64,000 nt of DNA from DATATB01 sp036268995 (GTDB taxonomy: Bacteria; Planctomycetota; Planctomycetia; Pirellulales; PNKZ01). Shown piece by piece: positions 52,614 through 59,618 of the stretch; position 1 is the first letter of the stretch; every line of letters begins with the position of its first letter. The DNA is taken from the NCBI GenBank assembly GCA_036268995.1, contig DATATB010000026.1, positions 61,162 through 125,161 on the forward strand, in the 5' to 3' direction. Position numbers and translations under genes: made by a program. The notes beneath the pieces are model-generated. The model saw only the letters and a program-made list of their open reading frames with translations, ran no database searches and had not been told where the DNA came from.

Positions 52614-53897
52614 ATGACCAGTCCACTGAATCGAATGCTCACTGATCGCTCGAGCGGCCGTTTTCTGCAGTTCTATGCAGAGCTGGCCCGCAACCTTCCC
52701 AATGCTTATTGCCAACTCGAGTCGATCGACGGCCGCGAGTGCGTGATCAATGGCAAGCGGCTGGTGAACTTCAACGCCATCAATTATCTCGGCCTGGAGA
52801 ATCATCCCCGGCTGATCCATGCCGCCCAAGAGGCGCTGGCCCGTTGGGGCACGCTGGCCGGCTCGGCCCGGGCAGCCGCCGAACTCGATCTGTTCGGAGC
52901 CTTGGAAGATCGCATCGCCGGCTGGTTGGGCGTCGACAACGTGATCGTCTACACCACCGTGACGCTGGCCAATCATGGCGTCATCCCGCTGTTGATGCGT
53001 AAGGGCTCGCTGCTGTTGATGGACCAGGAAGTACACAACAGCGTGCAGCGCTCGGGCGTCGAAGCCCGCGGGGCGGGAGCCACGGTGCTGACCTTTCCGC
53101 ACGACGACTTTGCGATGCTCGAGGCCCAGCTCCGCGAACATCGTCCGCAGCACGATCACGTGATGATCGCGTTGGACGGCATCTACAGCATGTCGGGCAC
53201 GTATCTGAACTTGCCCCGCTACCAAGAGCTGGCCGCCAAGTACGGCGCCATGCTCTACGTGGACGACGCGCATGGCTTTGGCGTCGTGGGCCCGGAGGGG
53301 CGGGGGATCGTCAGCCATCATGGCGCCGATTACGAGAACACGATTTACGTGGCCTCACTGGAGAAGGGTTTGGCGAGCCTGGGTGGATTCGTGGTTGTGC
53401 CCAAGCAGTTCCGCGACTACTTCCGCTTCAACTCCTACACCTACACCTTCACCGGGCAGCTCCCTCCGCCGTATCTGGCCAGTTCGCTGGCCGCGTTCGA
53501 CGTGCTCGAGGAAGAAGGTCCGCAGCGGCTGAATCAGCTGCGGCGGCATATTAACCACACCAAGCAGGAATTGACCGGCATGGGCTTCGAGATCATCGGC
53601 GAAGACCAGCCGTTCCCGCTGATCATGGTCAAGACCGGCGAACTGCACGAGGCGGCCCAAGTGTCGCAGTTCTTCTACGACGAGGGCATCCACATCCTGT
53701 CGGTTGGCTTTCCGGTGGTGCCGATGTCGCGAGGTTCGATGCTTCGCATCTCGCTGTCGGCCAGCCATACCGATGCTCAGATCGAGCGCCTGCTGGCCGC
53801 GTTCCGCAAGTTCCGTTCGCAGTCCCGCCCCGTCACCACCGAAACAGGAGCTACCGATGACCTGCTTACAGGTACGGGCAGTGTGCTCGCCGCTTGA
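52614..53897 (+). CDS. Alpha-oxoamine synthase (AONS/SPT-like PLP enzyme)
   Basis: A 427-residue PLP-dependent enzyme of the class II alpha-oxoamine synthase group, which condenses an acyl thioester with an amino acid. Visible: FNAINYLGLENHPRL, GTLAGSARAAAELDLFGALEDRIA, the MDQEVHNSVQRSG turn, LYVDDAHGFGVVGPEGRG, the PLP lysine in VASLEKGLASLGG, and SRGSMLRISLSASHTD at the end. Serine palmitoyltransferase-like and AONS are both possible; no biotin genes are nearby, which favours a lipid role. The end overlaps the next gene by 41 bases, so the two are coupled. Confidence 0.88.
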   Translation: MTSPLNRMLTDRSSGRFLQFYAELARNLPNAYCQLESIDGRECVINGKRLVNFNAINYLGLENHPRLIHAAQEALARWGTLAGSARAAAELDLFGALEDRIAGWLGVDNVIVYTTVTLANHGVIPLLMRKGSLLLMDQEVHNSVQRSGVEARGAGATVLTFPHDDFAMLEAQLREHRPQHDHVMIALDGIYSMSGTYLNLPRYQELAAKYGAMLYVDDAHGFGVVGPEGRGIVSHHGADYENTIYVASLEKGLASLGGFVVVPKQFRDYFRFNSYTYTFTGQLPPPYLASSLAAFDVLEEEGPQRLNQLRRHINHTKQELTGMGFEIIGEDQPFPLIMVKTGELHEAAQVSQFFYDEGIHILSVGFPVVPMSRGSMLRISLSASHTDAQIERLLAAFRKFRSQSRPVTTETGATDDLLTGTGSVLAA

Positions 53898-54981
53898 TCG
53901 GCGGCAGTTCCTGGAGTTTCCCACGGAGTTGTATCGCGGCGACCAGCACTGGGTGCCGCCGCTGGCCAGTGACGAGCAGCAACGGATCGGCTTCCGCCGA
54001 CATCCGTTCCACGCTCAGAACCGCGTGCAGGCCTTTGTGGCCCAACGCGGTTCGCAGATCGTGGGTCGCATCGCCGCGATCCACAATGTGCGCCACAATC
54101 AGCATCACGGCGAGCGGCGAGGGTTCTTTGGGTTCTTCGAATGCCGCGACGACGGCCAGGCCGCCAAAAGCCTGGTCGGCGCCGCAGCCGACTGGCTCTC
54201 TTCGCAGGGCCTGGACACCGTGCGCGGGCCTGTGAGCCCGAGCATCGACTACCAGGCGGGCGTGCTGATCGACGGCTTTGATCGGCCCCCCGCGTTCATG
54301 ATGCCTTACAACCCGGGCTACTACGGCCAACTGATGGCCGAGTGCGGCCTGGCGAAATCGCAGGACCTGTTTGCCTTTCAGATCGAAGGGTCGCCGCTAC
54401 GGCAATTGCTGCCGCGGCTCAAGCGGGTCAGCCACCGGCTGGCCGAGCGGCACGGCGTGACGTTTCGCCGGCTCGAGCGGCGGCGCTTTCGCCAGGACCT
54501 GGACGCGTTTCTGTCGGTCGTCAATCGCTCACTCGTAGGCCATTGGGGATACGTTCCGCTGGCCCCGACCGAAATGAGCCGCATAGCCGACGACTTGTCC
54601 TGGCTGCTGGTACCCGAGCTCGTCGTGCTGGCCGAAGTCGACGGCCAGCCGATCGGCGTAGCCCTCGGGCTGCCCGACTACAACCCCCGCGTCAAACAGA
54701 TCGGCGGCCGGCTGCTGCCGTTTGGATTTATCCGGCTGCTCACCCGCAAGCGGCGCATCCGCGACGTGCGGATCGTGGCGGCCAACGTGTTGCCCGACTG
54801 GAAGCGCTCAGGCATTGGCGCGGCGCTCACGGCCGAGATCATCGAGGCGGCCCTCGAGCGCGGGGCCGACAACGTCGAGTTCTCCTGGATCGCCGAATCC
54901 AACGCCCTCTCACACAGCACGATCGAAACCGGCGGCGCCCAACGGACAAAAACCTACCGCATCTACGACGCGTCGCTCTAG
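53857..54981 (+). CDS. GNAT-fold acyltransferase-like protein
   Basis: A 374-residue protein. The N-terminal part has FLEFPTELYRGDQHWVPPL, VGRIAAIHNVRHNQHHGE and FFGFFECRDDGQAA; the middle VRGPVSPSIDYQAGVLIDG and MMPYNPGYYGQLM; the C-terminal CoA-like VLPDWKRSGIGAALTAEIIE. It belongs to a large GNAT-like family of about 380 residues often annotated as N-acetyltransferase. ATG at 53857 has CAGGAG six bases upstream and overlaps the oxoamine synthase gene. Acyl transfer to the amine made by the oxoamine synthase is a reasonable inference. Confidence 0.85.
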   Translation: MTCLQVRAVCSPLDRRQFLEFPTELYRGDQHWVPPLASDEQQRIGFRRHPFHAQNRVQAFVAQRGSQIVGRIAAIHNVRHNQHHGERRGFFGFFECRDDGQAAKSLVGAAADWLSSQGLDTVRGPVSPSIDYQAGVLIDGFDRPPAFMMPYNPGYYGQLMAECGLAKSQDLFAFQIEGSPLRQLLPRLKRVSHRLAERHGVTFRRLERRRFRQDLDAFLSVVNRSLVGHWGYVPLAPTEMSRIADDLSWLLVPELVVLAEVDGQPIGVALGLPDYNPRVKQIGGRLLPFGFIRLLTRKRRIRDVRIVAANVLPDWKRSGIGAALTAEIIEAALERGADNVEFSWIAESNALSHSTIETGGAQRTKTYRIYDASL

Positions 54982-55015
54982 CGCGGGAGGACGGAATGGC
55001 GTGTTACAGCCGCGG

Positions 55016-55279
55016 CTAATCTTGGGGCCGGTGCTCATCGTAGTGATCGTAAGCATCCATGGCGGGATCATTCCAGCCTGCGTCGCGGGCTGACTTGGCA
55101 ATCAGTGGATAAAGCTCGCGCGGCGAGAATTCCTCTTCGACGAGCAGCGCACGCATGCGGTCGAATTGCTCGGCCGAGATGATATAGTACACGCGTTTTG
55201 TCTGCTGATCGACAACCGGAACCGGCGCTCCCGCGTGCGCCAGGACCGCTTCCCGCTGCTGTTCGGTGAGTGGATTCAT
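55016..55279 (-). CDS. Small hypothetical protein, antitoxin-like
   Basis: An 87-residue acidic protein. It begins MNPLTEQQREAVLAHAGAPVPVVDQQTKRVYYIISAEQF and continues as a helical DRMRALLVEEEFSPRELYPLI block. The first half resembles Phd/DUF-type antitoxins that carry a VVD-x-Q-T-x-x-x-Y strand. ATG at 55279 has a GGAGG site six bases upstream. No toxin gene is adjacent, so it may be an orphan or a stand-alone regulator. The three-way-junction repeat copy C lies 40 bases upstream. Confidence 0.7.
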   Translation of the reverse strand: MNPLTEQQREAVLAHAGAPVPVVDQQTKRVYYIISAEQFDRMRALLVEEEFSPRELYPLIAKSARDAGWNDPAMDAYDHYDEHRPQD

Positions 55280-55318
55280 ATCGATCCTCCACGATGAAGT
55301 GTACCCGAAGCGAACGGC

Positions 55319-55379
55319 CACCGTAGACATCCCGCTCCGCCGGGATGAATTCGTCTCGCGGAGCGAGACGTCTACGGTG
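55319..55379. repeat. Three-way-junction palindromic repeat, copy C
   Basis: The cleanest copy: perfect 10-base outer arms CACCGTAGAC/GTCTACGGTG, first inner hairpin CATCCCG/CGGGATG with a six-base loop, and second inner hairpin CGTCTCGC/GCGAGACG with a GGA loop. Sequence beyond the element (GACGCTCGATC) is also shared with copy A. An AAGGGGTC word (about 55421) lies just downstream. Confidence 0.92.
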
Positions 55380-55455
55380 TGCATCTCGCCGACGCTCGAT
55401 CGCGCGTGGCGGCCCAGGTTTAAGGGGTCGGGAGTCGTTCTTTCCTGGCGAGTTG

Positions 55456-56001
55456 TCACTTTGCCAGCGTTTGCAAATCCGCTTCATCGACGGTGTGGTG
55501 GTCGTGGGCGGCGGAGGTCAGAAGGTTGTTAAGGGCTTGCAGATAAGAACCCGCTTCCCGGTAGTTGCCGCTTTGCTGCCAGAGTGCGAGGACTCGCAAC
55601 GCACTAGCGCGGCGCAATGGCGGCCCGAAGTGGCCCAAGCCCCAGAGCAACTCCAGTTCGCGAATCTGCCAGGTGGCCAGATGAAAAGCGTGGTGCGGCG
55701 ATTGCTGGATTCCGGGAGACAGCGTGTTGACTGGATGCCAGTCGGCGACCTTGCCCGCGAGATCCTCCGGACGTAATGCCGCGGTCAAACGCGAGTCGTG
55801 AATCTGGCAGTGAACGGGAAGCCAGAATACGTAGCGGATATCTCGTAGGCGCCCGGTGGTAATGTCTACGCTCTGAATAGAGCAATTGATGCGCGACCAC
55901 GCGAACAGCCCGAAGTACGACGCCCCCAATGCCAAGACCGGCGCGCCGAGGGCGACCGCAATCACCCAGCGAACGATTCGGCGTCTGTTCGGCGGATGCA
56001 T
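55456..56001 (-). CDS. Hypothetical membrane-anchored protein
   Basis: A 181-residue protein with one N-terminal membrane helix (about 12-32, WVIAVALGAPVLALGASYFGLFAW) and an outside domain with VFWLPVHCQIHDSRL, HHAFHLATWQIRELELLWGLGHFG and a helical C-terminus. I do not recognise a family. It is 19 bases after the large cytochrome/WD40 gene on the same strand and likely the end of that operon. The role is unknown. Confidence 0.65.
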   Translation of the reverse strand: MHPPNRRRIVRWVIAVALGAPVLALGASYFGLFAWSRINCSIQSVDITTGRLRDIRYVFWLPVHCQIHDSRLTAALRPEDLAGKVADWHPVNTLSPGIQQSPHHAFHLATWQIRELELLWGLGHFGPPLRRASALRVLALWQQSGNYREAGSYLQALNNLLTSAAHDHHTVDEADLQTLAK

Positions 56002-56020
56002 TGAACGCCGCCGTGTGGAC

Positions 56021-59000
56021 TTACTTCCCGGCAGTGCGATTGGCCGGTTGAGCCGGTCGCACGTGCAGCAGCAGGGCGGGGGAGGTTTGGTTGCCGCCTT
56101 TGGCGGCGGCGGCGTTTTTGGTTTCGGCGAAGCAGGGGCGGTCGACGGGCGGGACCCAACCGTCGGCGGAGAGGAACACTTGCCGCTCGCTCTGGCCTTC
56201 GGGAATCAGAATGCCGTTGAGGCCGATGTTGTCCACGATCACGCCGTGCGGCAGGTTGAAGACGTCGAACATCAAGCGGTCCTTGAAGCCGTTGCGCTCG
56301 ACGCGCAGCTTGACGCTGACGGTCGTGCCCGGGGCGATGTCCAATTCGGCCGGCTCCAAATGCACGATGATTTGCGGCGCCGGCATCAAGCGAATGGCAG
56401 GCAGCGCGTTGACTTCGTGCACCACGTCGCGACCGGCGACTTTGGCCCGGGCCGTGACTTTGACCTTGGCCCAATCGGCCGCTTGCGGCGCTTTGGCTTC
56501 GCGGGCGGCCACGAGCGGGATGCGGGCATCCAGATGGCCGGCCTGGATCACGATGGGGCCGGCCACGCTGAAACCGGCCGGAAGATTGGCTAGGCCGATC
56601 GCGATTTCGCCCTCGAACTGGTCCATGCGGTCGGCCGCAAGCACAATCGCCGCGGCGCTGCCGGCCGCCACGTTGGGCCGCGGAACCGATAGCCGGACTT
56701 GGAAGTCGGGCTGCGGCATGCGGATCGAAAGCCGATAGCCAAAGCGGTCGCCGCCGGCGCCGCGAGTGTCGGTCACACGTACCAGGTAATCGCCGTCGGC
56801 CGGTGCCGTGAACATCAGACGCGAATCGCTGCCCATGCGGCGCTCGCCCGCGTCGTCGTTGGCGTAATTCAGCTTGAAGACCGGCAGGCCGGTGGCCAGC
56901 AGCTTTGCGCCCGGCGGTTGCGGCTGGACGATGTAGCAGGGCTCGTCCAGCGGATGGGACGTGGCGCTGGTGTCGAAATAGCAGCGGCGCTTGCCGCCTT
57001 CGGTGTAGAAGACAAAGCCGGAGTCGGGTCCGCGCGGCTTCAAAAACAGTTTGCCTACTTCGCCTTGCATATACAAAAACTGATTCAGTTCCATTTCCTC
57101 CCAGCTTTGCAGCCGCGCCAGGACTTCGTCGGAGTTGATGCCGCGGAAGGTGAGGTACGAATCGAGCACGGCTTGCAGCCAGATGCGTTCGACCGGCTTG
57201 CCGGCCGCATCGAGCACTTCGATGCGCGTATCGGCGGGCGAGCCCCGGCGCGAAGCGGTCGTTTCGATCACCCATTGCTGGCCGCGCTTGGCCGTAAAGC
57301 GGAACAGGTCGGCATCGGCCGCGGATGCCTTGCTCCACAAACGCCCGGACACATGTGCCGGCGCGGCCACGGGCGTGGCGTGCGCGGGATCGTCGTTGGG
57401 TTCGCGCTCGATGAGTTCGCTATCGGTCGTGGCCAGCACGCGAAAGGCTTGCAGGCTGCGAAAACGCTCGCCATCGACGGGCACCGGTACTTCGCCGGCC
57501 TGCTTCGGCGAGACGATCGAGCGGGCATCGGCCGGCAGGTTGTAGCCGGCAAATTCGATCGGTGTCGCGCGGCCGACCGTCACGCCCAGCGGAAACACGC
57601 CGGTGACCACCGGCAGCTCGCCGGCCGAGAGCCGATAAAAATGCTTGGCCGAGCCGCTGAGCAACTGGTCCTGCACGCGCACCGTGTACACGCCATCGGC
57701 CGGCAGTGGATAAGCGACCAGCGGATCCTGGCGGTTGTCAAAGTCGTTGTTGTTGGCGATGACTTCGCCCGAGGGGTCGAGCAGACTGAGCGTGGCATTG
57801 AGCGACGAGCCGATGCCGGCGGCGCTGAGTTCCAGCACGATGGTCTGGCCGGCCTTGCCGCGGAAGCGCATGTGGTCGCGATCGCCGGGCTGGCCGATCG
57901 TGCCCCATACGGCGGCCGGCAGCGATTGCTCGGCAAGCGAGCGCGGCTGATCGTTGGGCTCTTGTTCGCTGCGCTGGGGCAGATCGTCGACGTAGAGCGG
58001 CAGTTCGGCCATGCCGCCGGGTCCGGACAGCGACAGCGTAACCATGCCGCGGCGCGTGGCGGCCGGCACGGTGATCTCTGCCCAGCGGCCGGCTTGCGCG
58101 CCGGCGGGCGGATCGAGCAGCTTGACTTGCGCGCCCGTCGGCGTCGTCGCGGCGCCCGGCATGACGAGCTTGCCGCTGGTGAGTCCGGCCAGGTGCCTGC
58201 CGCTGAGCTTGATGCGCGTGGCCACGCCGCGCTGAATGCCGCGCGGCTCGAGCGCCGTCAGTTCCGGCTTGGGCAGGGGCACCGGTTGCCCGCTCTTGGT
58301 GTCGTACACGTCGAGTGAGCCGTCCAGGCGACCGGCCAGCAGGCGCGAGCCATCGGCCGTGAGTGCCAGGCCGGCGGCCCAGTCGGGCTGCTTGGCGAGC
58401 ACGGAATGTTCGGTGTAGCCGGCGGTTTCCCAGAGTTTGACGATGCGGTCTTCGCCCGAGCTGGCCAGCAGCCGGCCGTCGCGCGAGAAGGCCAGTTCAA
58501 GCACGGCCCCTTCGTGGGCAAAACGCGTGTAGACCAGCGGGTTGGTGTTTTCCTTGGCCGTGGGGCTGAGCTTCCAGACTCGGATGCGATTGTCCACGCC
58601 GCCGGCCGCGACGAAGCGGCCGTCGGGGCTAAAGGCCACGGCGTAGATGTCCTTGAGCGGTTGCGAGAACGTATCGAGCCGCTGGCCGCTGGCCGCGTCC
58701 CAAAGCTTGACTGTGCGATCGGCGCTGGCGCTGGCCAGGATTTTTCCGTTCGGATGAAAAGCCAGGTCGTAGATCGCGCCGTTGTGGCCGGTGAGCGTCC
58801 GCAGCTCCTTGCCGGTCTTGGTGTCCCACAGCTTGATCTGCTGATCGTAGCTGCCGGTGGCCAGCAGCGAACCGTCGGGGCTGAGCGCGGCGGCATACAG
58901 GCTGTCTTTATGACCGACGAAGCTCTTGAGCAGCCGGCCATCGGCCACGTTCCACAGCCAGGCTTCGCCCAGCATGCCGGCCTCGCCACCGGCCGCGACC

Positions 59001-59611
59001 AGCCGCGTGCCGTCGGCACTGAAGCTGACGGCCGTGATGCTGCCGCGCAAACCGCTGAAGGTGCGGACCGGGGCCCGCTCGTCGCTGGTCAGCAGCCGGA
59101 CTTCTGCAAAGCCGCCGATGGCCAGCAGCTTGCCGTCGGGCGAAACGGCCGCGGCCGTGATCGTGGGTCGCACCGCAGCGGTCGGCTTGATGTGCGGAGT
59201 GACGAGCATCGGCGCGTCGGGCTGCGGGCCGGTCGGGGCTTTGGCCCCGGCATCGATCCAACGCTTGAGGCCCGCGATTTCCTGCGGCGTGGGGGCCTCG
59301 TTGTCCTTGGGCGGCATGGCCGGCTTGGCCCGGCCTTCGAGCATCATCACCAGCCGGCTGTGCGCGCTATCGCCGGCAATGATGGCCGGGCCGTGCTTGC
59401 CGCCCTTTAATAATCCCGCGTAGGATTCGAGCACTAGCCCGCTCTCGGGTTCATCGGCCGCGTGGCAGGCCACGCAATACGTGCGCAGCAGCGTGGCCAC
59501 GTCGCGCTGGTAATCGACGTCGGGCGGTGGAGCGGTGGCTGGTGCGGCGGTAGCCGTCGAGACGATTGCCAGGACCGCGGCCAGAAGCGAGGAAGTCGAG
59601 AGGGCTTTCAT
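56021..59611 (-). CDS. Planctomycete cytochrome c/WD40/PPC surface protein
   Basis: A 1196-residue exported protein. Order: signal peptide (about 1-23); PSCyt1-type cytochrome domain with haem site CVACH and the distal KPAMPPKDNEAP; WD40 propeller with repeats such as LLATGSYDQQIKLWDTKTGKEL, ILASASADRTVKLWDAASG and LLASSGEDRIVKLWETAG; then several PPC-like beta-sandwiches to the end (DGVYTVRVQDQL, DGDYLVRVTDTRG). This domain set is restricted largely to planctomycetes and relatives. It starts seven bases after the upstream DUF1549/1553 gene. Function is thought to be extracellular degradation or binding. Confidence 0.92.
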   Translation of the reverse strand: MKALSTSSLLAAVLAIVSTATAAPATAPPPDVDYQRDVATLLRTYCVACHAADEPESGLVLESYAGLLKGGKHGPAIIAGDSAHSRLVMMLEGRAKPAMPPKDNEAPTPQEIAGLKRWIDAGAKAPTGPQPDAPMLVTPHIKPTAAVRPTITAAAVSPDGKLLAIGGFAEVRLLTSDERAPVRTFSGLRGSITAVSFSADGTRLVAAGGEAGMLGEAWLWNVADGRLLKSFVGHKDSLYAAALSPDGSLLATGSYDQQIKLWDTKTGKELRTLTGHNGAIYDLAFHPNGKILASASADRTVKLWDAASGQRLDTFSQPLKDIYAVAFSPDGRFVAAGGVDNRIRVWKLSPTAKENTNPLVYTRFAHEGAVLELAFSRDGRLLASSGEDRIVKLWETAGYTEHSVLAKQPDWAAGLALTADGSRLLAGRLDGSLDVYDTKSGQPVPLPKPELTALEPRGIQRGVATRIKLSGRHLAGLTSGKLVMPGAATTPTGAQVKLLDPPAGAQAGRWAEITVPAATRRGMVTLSLSGPGGMAELPLYVDDLPQRSEQEPNDQPRSLAEQSLPAAVWGTIGQPGDRDHMRFRGKAGQTIVLELSAAGIGSSLNATLSLLDPSGEVIANNNDFDNRQDPLVAYPLPADGVYTVRVQDQLLSGSAKHFYRLSAGELPVVTGVFPLGVTVGRATPIEFAGYNLPADARSIVSPKQAGEVPVPVDGERFRSLQAFRVLATTDSELIEREPNDDPAHATPVAAPAHVSGRLWSKASAADADLFRFTAKRGQQWVIETTASRRGSPADTRIEVLDAAGKPVERIWLQAVLDSYLTFRGINSDEVLARLQSWEEMELNQFLYMQGEVGKLFLKPRGPDSGFVFYTEGGKRRCYFDTSATSHPLDEPCYIVQPQPPGAKLLATGLPVFKLNYANDDAGERRMGSDSRLMFTAPADGDYLVRVTDTRGAGGDRFGYRLSIRMPQPDFQVRLSVPRPNVAAGSAAAIVLAADRMDQFEGEIAIGLANLPAGFSVAGPIVIQAGHLDARIPLVAAREAKAPQAADWAKVKVTARAKVAGRDVVHEVNALPAIRLMPAPQIIVHLEPAELDIAPGTTVSVKLRVERNGFKDRLMFDVFNLPHGVIVDNIGLNGILIPEGQSERQVFLSADGWVPPVDRPCFAETKNAAAAKGGNQTSPALLLHVRPAQPANRTAGK

Positions 59612-59618
59612 CGTGGGC

